A stretch of 64,000 nt of DNA from Sporobolomyces roseus (GCA_016617785.1 JADILM010000009.1:558001-622000); one strand, 5' to 3'. Shown: positions 1 through 12,159, numbered from the stretch's first letter. The notes: generated from the sequence alone by a model not told the origin. Numbers and translations: made by a program.

Positions 1-7
1 GCTTCGT

Positions 8-1472
8 TCATTCATTCGGATTCGTTCTCCCTTGTTGTTCCCATCCGCCCTCGTCCGCTCTCGACTCTCTCGTCCTGAAACACCCGCACAGCAACCAATC
101 AAACAATCCCACTTCATTCTTCTCTCCCTCCTCTTCGTCGTCGTCATCCTCCTGATCCCGATTTCGAGGTGATCGAACGCTCGTAGGTGACATGATTGGT
201 TCCCTGAAATATGGAGGCTGTTCAGATTGATCTGCGAGTGGTTTCATAGGTCTTCCATCCTCCTCGTAGTCAGCTATAGACGGTTCGAGTTGTTTCCCAT
301 TCCCGATCGTAGAATGGGATTGATAGGATTGAACAGTGGACGAAGAAGGTCTCGTATGGAACTGAGGTCGAGGAGTAGAATCTTGATCGATCGAATCCAA
401 GCGAGAGTGATCTGAGAATGGGTTCTTCGTCGGAGTGATCGGAGGAGAGAACGGGTTCCTCGTTGTAGAACTCGAGGATCTCGGTGAGGATTCAGTAGGG
501 ATTGATTCTAGGTCCTCTATGAACCTTGATCCACTCGTCGAAATTCGAGATTCTGTTCTGAGGGTTGTGGGTCGATTCGGCGATGTGACGGGAGAGGAAG
601 GGTTGGAGGTCGTCGGAGAGGATACGAGGGGTAGAGAGGGTGAGATGGGTGGGGTATCTCCTGCTTGTGATCCGAAAGTAGGTGAAGGTAATTCAAATAC
701 TGAATCTGGATGAACGACTCCATCCCTCCCTTGATCCAACACTAAGCTCTCCTTCCGTCTCCCTTTCCTACTCATCGATAACCGACTCGCTCCACTACTC
801 GTAGAGCTTCGCAGTTCTATCACTCGTCCATCTTCTTCATCGTCGTTCCCAGTCCCTTCGAAACTGTTCCCTTTCGATTTCCGACCTTTTCTGGTCAATG
901 TATTCTTGCGGATCATCGTCGAAGTACGCCGAATTATCGTTGATGCGGAAGGTACCGGAGGTAGTGGAGGTGGAGAGGGAAGTGATGGAGTGACGAATTG
1001 AGTTTGATTCGATTTCCGTATCGACGCTCGTCGTTTCGAATCTGCTTTCGACCATTTCGCTAGGTTCTGTAGGATCGACTTTACCGGGTTTCGTCAGCTC
1101 CATCACGAAAGCTCAATGAAACTCAGCAAGTCAACCTACCTCTTGAATCTTTCTTTCCTCAGATTCTTGATCCCCCTCTACCTCTCCCTCTTCCTCCCCA
1201 TTCTCCTCCTCCCCGTCTCCCAATTCTCTCTCCCTCATCTTCCCTTTCCCTTTTCCTTTACTCCTCCGAGTCTGATACCCCAAGTCACCTTCCTCATCCT
1301 CCTCCAAATCCAATTCTCGTTGTACATCCCTCTCTCCTCCTCCTCCTGTTGCGTACCCATTCCCGTTTGAGTAAGTTCGAGATCGCTCGGGTGAGTCGTA
1401 AGGTTCTAGTTGAATTGAGAGCGAGGTGGAGGATGTGGGATGAATGACGGAATGAGAGTGAGAGGTAGACAT
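8..1472 (-). CDS. Proline/serine-rich protein of unknown function
   Basis: I do not recognise this protein. Two exons are proposed, 1472-1136 and 1059-8, giving 462 residues and ending at a TGA at 8-10. Exon 1 (start MSTSHSHSV) holds a long acidic and Lys/Arg-rich stretch. Exon 2 opens with a basic then proline-rich segment (TPSLPSPPPLPP), continues as Ser/Thr/Pro-rich low complexity, has an Asp/Glu run near the end, and finishes with a hydrophobic Cys pair (FDWLLCGCF) that might be lipidated or membrane-associated. The junction is inferred: the strong-looking donor GTAGGT would break frame, whereas GTTGAC four bases later joins acceptor CCTAG in frame. An alternative open frame at 837-1106 reads through the intron and is rejected. 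It is mostly disordered, so the function is unknown. Confidence that it is a gene is good; the exact splice is less sure. Confidence 0.6.
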
Positions 1473-2109
1473 CTTGTGATGGGAGGAGTATCACTGGAGT
1501 GAAGCCACGTTGTTGATTCTACTCTTGTATCGCGGATGAAGTTGCGCAGGTCGTGGTGGGAGAACGAGAGAGAGAGGAAGAAAGAGGAAGTGCGTGGGGA
1601 ATAGGCTGAGGGCGAGAGACAATCCTACGAGAGCTGAAGCAGTCGTTATGGCCGCTCCGAGGTGAGAGAATGAATGGCGAATCTGAGCCGGAAAATGCGA
1701 GTCGAGGTTGAGGAAAAGACAGAGGACCGTCGAAAATTTTCACAAGTCGAAGAAATGAAAATTGAATCGTTTGCTGGGCTATCACATTTGTATTCTCTTG
1801 ACGCGCTCGAACATTCTAAGTCTTGGTCTAGCTAACCGAAGAGAAGTGTTTTTGGAATCGAATAGAGTTACAGCGATGGGAATGGTCGTGCGAAAGGAAA
1901 GAAAGATCGTGAGAGAACAGTATAAAGACTAGAAGTAACAGTAGAAGTGAAGAAGGGGATATGAACTATGAAAGATTGTAGTGGTAGTAGTAGAAAAGTA
2001 CGAAAGAGGGTGGCAGAAAGGGTTGAAAAGGGCGAAATGGAGTGTCTGTTCTATAAATTGAGGTTTCTCGCATCGACCAAGACGAGTCGGAGGTTGGGTG
2101 AGCGTCCAT
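1473..2109. other. Intergenic, no gene seen
   Basis: This lies between the start codon of the unknown gene at 1472 and the stop of CHS7 at 2110. Open frames on both strands are short, repetitive in composition and match nothing. It should contain the promoter of the upstream minus-strand gene and the CHS7 3' UTR. Confidence 0.5.
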
Positions 2110-3502
2110 CTAATAACCGTATCCACCGTATCCACCTTTCTGTGGTGGGTAAGCTTGACCTCCCATCCCGTTCAAAGTCCCTCTCGAAGGATGTACGTTT
2201 CCTCCCATCCCAACTTGGTGACTCAACACCTCGTCAGGTTCGTCATTCAGTAATCCCTTGACTTCCCACGCTCCCATCTTTGAGCCAACAGAGAACTCGA
2301 GGTCTTCTTTCGTGATTGAACACCAGTATTCTATTAGAAATTCGGGAGAGCGGTTGTGAGTGAGTGCGGAAAGGAGAAAAAGGGAGAGAAGTAGACGTAC
2401 TGTAGACCATCATCGTACCGAATAGGGTACAAAGAGTGTGGAAGAAAGTTCCATCAATGTCTGTCAAGTAGATTCAGTCGAACTCTCTCAATCAGTTTCG
2501 AACATTCTTCGAGAGAGAGAGAGAGAAAGGAGCTTGAAACTCACAATGACTAGCCTGATCGCAAATAGTATTACTAAACCCATAGAACAATACTTGAGCC
2601 GCGACGAAAAAGAAGCAACCAAACACGATATCCAATACGGGCCACCTATCGTCGAGAGTTCTCAACACGAGGAAGAGTTGGGCGATGACATAGATGACGA
2701 CGCAGATCAAGGGGAAGATGAATTCGAATACGAATAAAGCTGTCGGTTTCGCTGAGGAGAGTCCGGCGGTGTTTTTGAATGTTCCTAGGGCGATTAAACC
2801 TGTGATTAAACCTACTACGAAAGTGGTACCGTGGAGGGTCTACATGAGCGGGGAGGGAAGGCGTGAGTACTGGTAGTTATGTAGAAAGAGGGAGAGGAGA
2901 GCTTTACCCAGAGGGAGACGGAAGTTCCATCTTCTACTACTTGAAATCCAACGAATCCGTTCACCAACAAAGCCCAATACGCCGCACAAACCAATCCCAA
3001 ATGAATCGCCGCAAAGTACTACAATCTCACATCGACAGTTCTATCAGTACAGGAACAAATAAGAGATAGAGGAAAACTTACGGGATAAACGCTCGAACTC
3101 GTAGGAATAATACTCGAATCCAAAAAAATGGCGATCAACTCGACGACGAAGTACAAGTAAAAGAAGACCAAGATCTCTTTCCTTCCTACAGCAGTATATT
3201 TACTCCTCACATGTAACACCATGATGACTACCATCAAGAGGGCACAAATGTGAAGGAAACTCGTAGCTACCCATCAAATCCTGTCAGCTTGAACTTGGTC
3301 ATGGAGGGAGAGGGAAGGGAGGAGGAGGTAATGTACCAGGTTGGAATACTAGGGTTTTACCGAACTCTACGTTGCGTGCATAACATACGGGTTCGATACC
3401 GTATGAAGTTTCACCGAGTAATGGACAGACTATCAGGGCCGCTCTTGAACAGATCCAGTCGTACGATCCGAATGAGAATTTGGCAGAAGTCATATCGGCC
3501 AT
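2110..3502 (-). CDS. CHS7: Chitin synthase export chaperone Chs7
   Basis: A multi-pass ER membrane protein needed for folding and ER exit of chitin synthase III (Chs3 type). Six exons (3502-3337, 3266-3082, 3018-2908, 2839-2545, 2460-2401, 2330-2110) join in frame to 345 residues, a normal length for the family. Family signatures are visible in order: [10 protein letters not shown] near the N-terminus, [40 protein letters not shown], and [17 protein letters not shown] before a Gly/Tyr-rich tail. About seven hydrophobic segments are spread through the exons. The start MADMTSAKF directly precedes the conserved region. Upstream open frames to 3699 are probably 5' UTR. Chitin deacetylases later in the window act on the product of the synthase it escorts. 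Confidence 0.95.
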
Positions 3503-4218
3503 CTCGAAGTAGGGGGTGAGGAGGGAAGGGGAAGAGGTAGGGATGGAGGGATCGAGAGTTTCGAAGAGTGAAAGTCGCGCTTTAGGCAGGTCTTGCGCGT
3601 GTTCAAGAGTTGAACGTTACAGTCTTGAGTCTTCTTAGATGTCGCTGAGTCCTGTAGTGTTGAGTAGTGGTGAGATGTAGCTTGATCAAAACGATTCATC
3701 GATTCCTTTCCCTCGATCTCTTGCCATTCACTCCAACTGACCCTTCACTAGACTGCTGCTCAGTTAACTTTCCGCAAGATACGCGCAGGTCAAGCGCGAT
3801 CTCTCTCTCTCTCTAGCTCTCTGTGAGTTCCCTTTCTTTTCCCTCCTTTCCTCATCACACAATCCCCTCTTCCTCAACGATAGAGAATGATGAATTCGTC
3901 TATAAAACGTCATCCTTGTTCTTCGAGTCAGACTATACGGTCAGACGCAGACGACAATACACAGACGGGCCTTTTTCAAAACACTTGCATTCTCCTTTTC
4001 ATTCATTTGATTCAGGGGAATGTAGAGTGTCAATTTCTGATTTTATCGACGAGGAGAGAAGGAAAACCCGAGCAGGGAAACGATCAAGAAGGGAAACTGA
4101 CCTTTCTTTCCTTCGTTTGCGGAAAACAGTTTCACTCTCGTTCATCCCCAGCTAGTTCTCCGATTAGCAGTTCCAGTACAACAACAGTATATAAAATGCA
4201 ATGACACAACCCCAATTA
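3503..4218. other. Intergenic with CT dinucleotide run
   Basis: This separates the CHS7 start from the stop of the HbrB-like gene. A CT-rich tract at about 3800-3822 and poly-pyrimidine patches are visible. Two overlapping plus-strand open frames (3823-4155, 3887-4204) have no domain, no consistent splice pattern and low-complexity composition, so I do not call them genes. Confidence 0.45.
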
Positions 4219-6450
4219 CTAGTCATCCTCCATACTGAGTCCCTTTCCACCCAAAACCGTATTCATTTCCCTCTCCCTCTCTCTCCCCGCATCTCTAGTC
4301 CCCAAAGTATTCGTACTATTCCTCGAACTATTCCTCCTTAACAACAAATTCCTCCTCAACTTCTCCCCTCCTCCACCACTTCCTGCCATCAATACTCCCG
4401 GTACCGCTACATCTCCATCCTCGAAACTTTTTTGAGAACTATTCGAATTACTTCTCCCCAACAAACCCTTCTTCCCTCCTCCTCCTCCTCCTCCTCCTCC
4501 TCCAAACAAACTTCTCCTCCTATTAGGTTTCCCCGTCTCCGCTGTGTTCGCCTGCGCGTGTGAAGGGAGATTGAGAGAACTAGCCGTAGGGGTCAATCCA
4601 TCACTCGATGATTCACCCTCACTACCCCTCGTCCCAGGTTCCTCCCTAACCCTACTCAACGCGTACCCTAGTCCACTCAGATCCAACGCTCCTTCCGTTG
4701 GTGAAGTAGATAGGATGGGGGATGCGTAACCAGAGGTTGAATGACTGTAAGAAGATTCACCAGTGAACGATCTTCGAGGTCCGGAGGGGAGGCGTGAACG
4801 ACTGTTTGAGCGAGATTGAGAGCGAGGTAGAGGGGCTTCATCGAATATTATTCGAGGTGAATCGGTTTGAGTTGTGGATTCGAGGTAATCTTGATCTTCT
4901 CGTTCGAGTTCGAGATCTTTCTCATGTTCTTCGCTTCCCTCTGATGATGATGATGATGATGTCTCCACGTCCCTTCTCCTACGACGACGGCGATGACGAT
5001 GGCGGTGATTGAGGGAATTCGAATTTTGGTGAGAAAGGATTATATCGATTAATCGATCCATCTCTCCTTGTCTATCATCGTAAGTCAACAATCCTTTGAG
5101 GATCAGGATCATCTGAAGCCTTCTCGCGAGAGATTGGGGGGTTTGGGGAGTAGAGAGGATAGTCGGGGAGGAGGTAGAGGTGGGTTGGAAAGTGTTTTTT
5201 CGAGAAGTGGTGGGAGAATTTGACGGGGAGGAATCGGGGGAGAGTCGAGCTGGAGAAGAGAGCTGACGTAGTGGAGGTGGAAGTTTTCGATTGATTGGAC
5301 GAGAGTCAGGATGAAGGGTATCGGCAGGTTGAGTTGGAGGTTTCGGAGCCGATCTCGATCTTCTGATATCCAATCTCTCCTCTCCTCCTCCTTCTCTCCT
5401 GGGTTCCTCCGCATAGATTCTCTCGAAGACTCCAACCAATCTCTCCATCTCAGGGTGCAAGATCCCATCCCTAAATTCAATCAACGCTATCCTCCTCACC
5501 TCGATTCTTCCCTCCCCTTTCCCTCTCCCCCTTTCTTCACTCCTCTCTAATCCGGTACCTCCTACTGCAGCTCGAAGTCGATCGTCGCAACGAAGAACCC
5601 AGAAGACCGCTTCGAGTTGAGGAAGGATTCCGGTGTAGAAGAATAACCAGATCTCGTTTAATCGCTCGAGGAGTTTTAGGTCTGATAAACCTCCCGGCGC
5701 TGAGATTGAGGGAGTGGTGGATGGGTTGGGAGGCGGGGAAAGTTTCGTAGAGAGTGTCGAACAGCCAATTCGGATCAAGTCGGTCAGATCTGCGATGAGG
5801 AGTCCTGTAACGAGAGATGAGAGGTCGAGGGAAGGATTCTTGCCGGGATGGTAGCGAGTCTTTGTTGTCGTTGAGATCCTTGCAAAGGTGCGTTGAACGT
5901 GGGTACTGAGGGAATTTTAGAGTTTTAGTTTACGAAACGAAAAGAAAGAATTTGAGATGAAACGCACAGAACGAGATCGTTGAGATCTTCGACAAATCCT
6001 CTGATACCTTCTCCGTTACTGTTCAGGGCACTCTGTTTAGTCTGCAGTATCAAGAGAAAGAGGGAGAGCTTTGAGAACTTACAATAAAGGCAAAACTCTC
6101 ACGCAAACGCTCTGCCACACGTCATCGATCATTCTCCCCTGATCCAATCCCTGATCCAAAGCAGCCGCAACATTCCTCGCATTATAACTGTCCAACGTCT
6201 TCAATGGTGGCACACTTCCTCCTCCCAATGTCGTATTCTGACTGTCTTTTCTGATGAGCGGTTGGGTTGAATTATTCGCGCTTGATCTTCGGCGGAACGA
6301 GGAGTGGGTAGAGTTCGGTAGGGAGAAGGAAGAGGATCTTTGTCGGTCTGTAGCGGTGAGGGAAGGAGGAGAGAGACTTTGAGGTGGTGCGGGATTCGAA
6401 GCTTGTCGAGATGAGGGAGGTCGTAAAGTATCGTGAGAGAAGAATGACAT
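4219..6450 (-). CDS. HbrB/Bit61-type TORC2 subunit
   Basis: Likely the TORC2 accessory subunit of the HbrB family (Bit61/Bit2 of yeast, PRR5/Protor of animals), which supports cell polarity and actin signalling at the plasma membrane. Three exons (6450-6083, 6018-5968, 5905-4219) give 701 residues. The HbrB domain is split: WQSVCVRVLPL at the end of exon 1, EGIRGFVEDLNDLV in exon 2, and LNEIWLFFYTGILPQLEAVF plus RRIALIEFRDGILHP in exon 3. After a disordered insert the domain ends with LARRLQMILILKGLL. The C-terminal third is Ser-rich with a run of ten glycines (encoded at about 4477-4503). The start at MSFFSHDTL is chosen because the upstream frame runs towards the divergent HAD gene, whose ATG is only 148 bp away. 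Both exon joins keep frame. Confidence 0.82.
4477..4503 (-). repeat. Glycine-codon microsatellite in the HbrB-like gene
   Basis: A perfect TCC trinucleotide run on the plus strand encodes part of a ten-glycine run followed by KKGLL. It probably varies in length between strains. Confidence 0.85.
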
Positions 6451-6597
6451 CTCCTTCTCTCTCTCTATAGCTTGAGTTGGGCGTAGTCCGAGTGAGTAGG
6501 AGCGGAAGAAAGAACGGCTGATCCGTTTCTGAATTTCATCTTGTTTGGCTTCCCTCACTTCACCACTAGCTTCGATAGACTCTCTACTTCGTTCAAG
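6451..6597. promoter_or_regulatory. Shared divergent promoter of 147 bp
   Basis: Only 147 bp separate the start codons of the HbrB-like gene (minus) and the HAD hydrolase (plus). Both transcripts must start inside this stretch or overlap. No TATA box stands out. Confidence 0.5.
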
Positions 6598-8350
6598 ATG
6601 CTTTCAGTTGGTACAGGTACATCTATAGCCCGTGTAGTAGGTCCTCTAGCTCGCCGTTCAATCACTAGTACGCTCTCCTTCTTTTCGATCAACTTCACGT
6701 CATACAACTCACCTAGCCCTTGTATAACAGCTTCGACAACTGATCCTGCATTCGCATTCGATATCGTAAGTAACACTGCCTTCAGATTACCAAAAGAGCT
6801 CGATCGCTAATGATCTTCGAAAATTTTACAGGATGGAGTTTTGAAGCAAGGTCAACATGTACTCCCTCAAGCTCTCAAAGTCATGAAAGTACTCAATGGC
6901 GAGAACAAGCTCAAGAAGAAGTACCCCTTCCTATGCCTCACGAACGGAGGAGGAACCCTCGAACTAGCTCGTTCGAAACGACTCACGAACGAATTACAAG
7001 TACCTGTAAGTTTGTCATTCCCTCTGTCGATCATGAGAGTGCTGAGTCATTGCGTTTGTACAGATTGGTGAACATCAAATCGTTCAATCACATACGATCT
7101 TTCGCTCGATGCTACACAAATACGCAGATAAACCGATTCTAGTCGTGGGAGGAATCGGAGATAATTGTCGTCAAATCGCTGAAACGTGCGTTCGCTTCGG
7201 TACTACTACATCTCGCGAGCACAGCTGATGTGAGAGTACCTCTCAACGCACAGGTATGGGTTCAAGCATGCGTACGTTCCAGCAGACGTTTTGAGATGGA
7301 GACCTTCTGTATGGCCCTACCACAAGCTGACACCCGAAGAGATGGCCTACTCCCGAGTTCGTTCTCCTCTGACTTGCTCTTCCGTCTCGACTACTCAATT
7401 GAGCACTCTGTTTGAATAGGACGTTGACTTCTCCACTATTTCGTTCTCTGCCGTTCTAATCTTTCACGATTCAAGAGATTGGGGTCGAGATCTTCAACTC
7501 ACTTTGGATCTCGTGAGAGCTCAAGACGGAGTGTTTGGAACTTTGAAGAGAGAGGATGACCTTGAGGGTTGGAAGGAAGAGAATCAGCTGCCAGTTCATT
7601 TCAGTCAACCGGGTACGTCTCACCTTTCCTTGAAGCTCTCTTCGAGGTACAAGTAGGCTGATCTCGTAGCGGAGTACGATAGATCTGCTGTGGGGTAACG
7701 AGTTCTCACAGAGTCGATTCGGTCAAGGTGCTTTACAGGAATCCATGGCTGCCGTTTACAAGTTCACGACAGGTCACGAGCTCCAACGGTACGCTCTTCT
7801 CTTTATCATCAGTTGCTCGTCCTGCCGACTCAAGGAAGAGGCGCGCTATTTAGAACAACAGGAGGTAAACCGACCCTAGCGACGTACGAATACGCTTCTT
7901 CCCTACTACATTCAGCGATCGAGTCGGCCAAGACAGGGAACCCAATCGATCTACATGCGAACGCGAGCAAAGGCGTGAGACCTAGATACGAAGGGAAAGT
8001 GTACATGGTTGGAGATAATCCGAGAAGTGATATCGCTGGTGAGTCGCGAACCTCTTTCTCGAATTCTATCTCTTCGATTGAAGTGCTGATTGTGTTGAGC
8101 GATGACGTTAGGAGCGAACAACTTTGGATGGGAGAGTATTTTGGTCAAGACTGGAGTTTTCAGAGGAGAGAAACGGGAGGAAGCGGAACATGTACCGACT
8201 GTTCTCAAGGACGACGTTTGGGTAAGCTTCTCACGACCAGTACGAGCTCCTGTTGAAAGAGCTGACTCGTTGGCGAGAAACCTCCTACAGGAAGGAGTGA
8301 AATGGGCACTCGAAAGAGAGGGAGAAGGAGCCGCTATCGAAGGAATGTGA
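6598..8350 (+). CDS. Mitochondrial HAD-superfamily hydrolase (HDHD5/CECR5-like)
   Basis: A class IIA HAD phosphatase-like protein related to yeast YKR070W and human HDHD5. The substrate is not known for the family. The first 50 residues are Arg/Ser-rich and look like a mitochondrial presequence. HAD motif I is AFAFDIDGVL (Asp55, Asp57), with LCLTNGGG, GKPTLATYEYA and the motif III/IV site VGDNPRSDIAG following. Nine exons are proposed: 6598-6765, 6832-7005, 7064-7185, 7254-7356, 7420-7616, 7675-7788, 7839-8038, 8112-8221, 8291-8350, giving 415 residues. The exon 5/6 junction is uneasy: the consensus donor GTACGT at 7613 gives a frameshift with every nearby acceptor, so the weaker GTCTCA at 7617 is used. 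All other junctions keep frame. The family call is firm. Confidence 0.85.
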
Positions 8351-8618
8351 TTAGACACCTATAGACGATACGTTACTGCGTTGTGAATAGACTATCTACA
8401 GTATCCTCGAGTGCAGCACCGAGAGAACCCGAAAAGGAGAGCGAGAAAGTGTCTGTTGAAATTGCGAGAGATCGTTTCCAGAACGATGATCGAGAGTGAG
8501 TGTACCCTAGAGGACGAAGAGTCGGGCATAGAGTAATCTATGAAGAGGAGAGGAAGATTGAAGCGATACATAAGGAACGATAAGAGAGAGGGAACAGATA
8601 GAGATAGCGAGCGGAGTT

Positions 8619-10029
8619 CTAGAAGAGCATTCGAGTCGGAATGAACTCCTTCCCTCGTTGAGCTTGTTCGGAGAACGAATCCTTGAAGACGGCGAGACCG
8701 GCCTGTGGGCGAAAATTCGACGATTCAGCAAGGTCAATTACCAAAGATGAAGCAAGAATGTCGCTCACGATAATCCCCAACGACGCCAACGCGAGACTGA
8801 TAATGACCCACACCACACCCCAGCATTGACTTGAGCCCCCGTAGCGCTTGGCAAAGACTGAAGCGTCGGACTCGTTGACTGTGAGCGAAAAAAACGGTGA
8901 GAGACGGACGACATCACAAAACATGGTTACGCACCTTTTCGAAAGATCAGATCGTCGCAGATGTCGAAGACCGAGTACAGACTTGACATGACACCGATGA
9001 ATAGGATGTAGAACCGAAGAGCCGCTCCATGAGCGATGAACCAAAATCCGACGATTATGCCGCACGCAAAAAGAATGGTCAAGATAGTGAGCCAATCCTT
9101 TCTCGCCCACCAAAGGGTCATGAGGAAGAAGACTCCAACTACAATGGATGCAATTTTGCTCGCGACAATGTCGAAACCGGCGAAAATCAAAGCAGCGCCG
9201 ATGAGAGACTGCGAACGAGGGGTCAGACTTCGACAATGACGGGAGTAGAGGAAGTAGGATACCGATCCGAGATAGCCGGCTGGTAAAGTAATCCATCCTA
9301 CTCCGCTAGCCATCATTGTACAGCCTATCTCTCGAGCTAGATTAGCTGAAGTTTCCAGCCTTAGAGTTTCGAGCTCACCTCCTTCATTCGGGTCAAGCGA
9401 GATAGACTTGATCTTCGCTCCCGTACAGAGGCCGGCCGCAGCGTGAGAGAACTCGTGAAAGGCGACCTGCGACAGCGAAGATGACGAGACGAAGTCTCAG
9501 AAAATAGTAAAGCTGGTCTCGAAATCAACCGACTCACCGTCAACATCTTCCACGGCCAGATCACCCAATGCACTACGGGAACGTTCCAAAGGATCTGTGG
9601 CAGCGAGAAGATCAGCATTCACACGCATTCGACGAGCGAAGCAGACGAACTCCGATGATAACGACATATCTGCGAAAGAGACTCGTATCATCAGCCGTCT
9701 TTCGTTCGAGCAGTACAAGAGTTGAGTACTCACGCTCCTATCACTCCCAAGGTAACGCTCTGAGTGTGATTCGGTTCCCAAGTCGCCCTCTTCTCCAATC
9801 TTCTTGCACCGCCCACTCGACTTTCCGACCTCGCTTCCAAGTGTAGGCCTAGCTTGTCCACTCTCACAGCACGTCTGATGAGCTCTCCATTCACTCCGGA
9901 CTCGTGTCGTGTCCGTTTGATCAATGCACGCTCCTTTTCAAGTCGAGAGTTGAGTGATGTTGCTGAGGGTTCTGAAGGTACTAGGTCGAGTGGTGAATAG
10001 AGGTCGTAGTAAGTTGGAGCTGGTGCCAT
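8619..10029 (-). CDS. Peptidase M50B-like membrane metalloprotease
   Basis: A multi-pass membrane protein with the zinc site of the M50B-like family. The motif HEFSH (about residues 128-132) sits in VAFHEFSHAAAGL, followed by PNEGG and, after the conserved LPAGYLGS, by SLIGAALIFAGFD, which may supply a third ligand. Seven exons (10029-9734, 9669-9651, 9594-9538, 9466-9379, 9324-9263, 9208-8935, 8878-8619) give 351 residues; exon 2 is only 19 nt. About six or seven hydrophobic helices are visible (for example IASIVVGVFFLMTLWW, VVWVIISLALASLGIIV). Substrate and compartment are unknown. The soluble N-terminal 95 residues are charged. The 3' end is convergent with the HAD gene, 268 bp apart. Confidence 0.85.
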
Positions 10030-10247
10030 TCTGCGCGATATAAGCGAGTAAGCTGAGGTTGGATGGAAGACGAGAAGTTTCCACCAGCTTCGTCTCGCTC
10101 AATTTTCTGGAGAGTTCGCAGCATGGAACTGAACATTTCTTCGCAAGCGCATATCAAGTCAACCGACGATGCGGAATCATCTAAATCGCAGCTATACAGT
10201 TACGCGCGAATTCTCAACTTTACGAAACTCTCGAATTGACGCACTCG

Positions 10248-10567
10248 ATGAACTCCCTAGCTGCCCTCGATCACGGTCTCGCTCTCCGGGTGATCGTCGT
10301 CGTCGTGAGTCTAACTACAAATAGGCCCGAGGACTACGATATCGCATCCCTTTTGAGACTCGACTGACAGGACTTCATCTTCTCAACGATTCGTTTCAGC
10401 ATAAAGCTGCGCCTCGCTACTCATTCCGCATCTCCACCGATCAAATACCTACGAGTCGTGGCAGTCAGTATCAGTCAGATTTCGAAGGAAACGAAACAGA
10501 CAGCGATCTCACCTTTGATCCGAGCGAAATCACCCTCTTTTGCCGTTTCCTCCAAGTCTCCCGCTAA
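10248..10567 (+). CDS. Possible small two-exon gene, unknown
   Basis: I do not recognise this. ATG at 10248 opens 14 codons to 10289. Removing a 35-nt GT...TAG segment with a CTAAC branch-like site continues an open frame at 10325-10567, for 94 residues in all. The second half is Asp/Ser-rich (NETDSDLTFDPSEITLF). Its stop (10565-10567) lies two bases from the convergent stop of the F-box gene (10569-10571). The intron would be shorter than its neighbours, so the model is tentative. If it is not a gene, this stretch is simply the spacer between M50B and the F-box gene. Confidence 0.33.
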
Positions 10568-10568
10568 G

Positions 10569-12082
10569 CTAATCCTCCTGTAACTCCTGAAGAAGCTTGA
10601 GCGGTCTCAATGCTTCAACTAATCGATCCATTCCCGCTTTATCCCTTGTCCCAAGCACTACCGCTTTGTACCTCGCTGCGAAGCTCAAGACTTCTTGAAT
10701 CGGCCCATCTCTCCGCTCAAGATACCCCTGGTCGGTCGCTGATTCAGACACTCTTTCAACGAGTTCCGATAGGTCGCCAGTGAGATGGAAAGGATTGAAG
10801 GTTTGGCGTGATCGATTGATGCAGCGATCTCGGGAGGCGTTTGCGAGTTTGATGGTCTCCTCGTACGAAAGTGATGGACAAGTTGTTGGGCGTGGGGCGA
10901 AATCGATGGACTGAAGGCAGGGTAGCTGTTCGAGGTGCTTTGAGAGGAAGGTAGCAATGTGCGAGGTGTGCGGCGAGGTCGATCGGAGAGTGAGATGGCG
11001 AAGCGATGGGGTGAAAGTTGCGGGTGTCGCCTGAAACGATTCTGAAGTGTCAACGACGCTCAAGCTGACAAGGTGCGGCATGGCGTCAGAGAGGAATGGT
11101 CCAGTGGTCGAGGATTCCACGTCGTCGTCGGTTTCCAATTCGAGACTTTCGAGGGTGCTGGCGAGAGAGCTGATGAGGTCGACATGGAATACTGCAAGGG
11201 TGTCCAGTTCGAATCGGAGGCGACGTAGTGACCACCAGGTAATCTTCCATGTCCCGATAAGATTTGTGAAAGTCGGAGTGCGTCGAACGGAGAGCTCTTG
11301 CAGTGCCGTGAAGCGTTGGAGATTTATGTGCATGATCGCGATCACGTCGTTGATGTCCTCTTCGGGGCCACAAGTGAGATGATGGAGAGAGAGGGAGGAG
11401 AGTTGAGGATTAGCGAGGGAGAGCAGCTGAGACCAACGGTGGCATCGGCTTATGTTCTGTAGTTCGAGACCTTTGACGCGTTGGAGTAGAGAGCGAAGAG
11501 CGATGGAGATGTCGCTCAGGTGACGTAAAGCTGCTGGGAACTCCGAGTCGTCTTCACAGGTGTAGGAGGGGTAGAGTTTAGCGAGAGTCCAAGGGTCGAG
11601 CTTGAGTGTTTCGATGTTGGGTAGGGAGGAAACGAGGATAAGCAGCTCGGAGAGTAGCTCCGGTTCGATCAGAGGAGAGCGCCAGTGAAGTCGAAGTGAC
11701 GGAGATATTGTGAGAATTTGGGCGCGATCCGGAAGCGAAAGCTCGATTTGACACCGGTCCTCGAATTCACGGTCTAGCGAAGTCGAGAGCACATCATATC
11801 AGCTTCTTCCCGTTCGTGTTTCGAGATCTCGGGGTTACGCACGGAGAAGAGGAGAGGACAGGAGATAGTCCTGAATCGTTTGCAGGTCTCTGACAAAACT
11901 ACGAGACTCCTCCTACCTTGAGGATCCCACATGGCGTCAATTTCTTCGTCTCTATACGCTCGTTGTAGTCTGTCGAGCCGGTCAAGCGATCTCTTGTCTT
12001 GCACATCGCACATTTCAACGATTCTGATCAGAGTCTCGTTCGGCAGCTTGAGTATCGACCACGAGGGCTTGTCCAGATCCAT
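10569..12082 (-). CDS. F-box/leucine-rich protein 1
   Basis: Probably a substrate receptor of an SCF ubiquitin ligase. Exons 12082-11839 and 11773-10569 give 482 residues. The N-terminus carries an F-box-like segment (ILKLPNETLIRIVEMCD ... LVVLSETCKRFRTISCPLLF, residues about 9-80), split by the intron immediately after it. The rest is a string of irregular leucine-rich units typical of fungal F-box proteins. The donor is read as GTAACC, not the nearby GTGCGT, because only that choice keeps frame. It ends MDRLVEALRPLKLLQ plus an acidic tail, which also closes the next gene, so the two are paralogues. The target protein is unknown. Confidence 0.78.
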
Positions 12083-12159
12083 CTAAAGAGTTTCGGATCA
12101 ATCTCTAAGGTCTCTAGAGTTTAGGGAGCGAAAGCACTCACTTGGAAGATCACTTTTTT

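Noticed and set aside
837..1106. Open minus-strand frame of 89 codons between the two exons of the first gene
   Set aside because: It overlaps exon 2 in another frame; the proline-rich frame continues without a stop from an acceptor at 1060 to the stop at 8, which explains the region better.
3823..4204. Two overlapping plus-strand frames of 105-110 codons
   Set aside because: No motif, no splice logic, and they lie in the CHS7 promoter region.
7789..7812. A 24-nt intron in the HAD hydrolase gene
   Set aside because: Too short, and it would retain extra residues; ending the intron at 7838 (50 nt) restores the GALFRTTGGKPT alignment.
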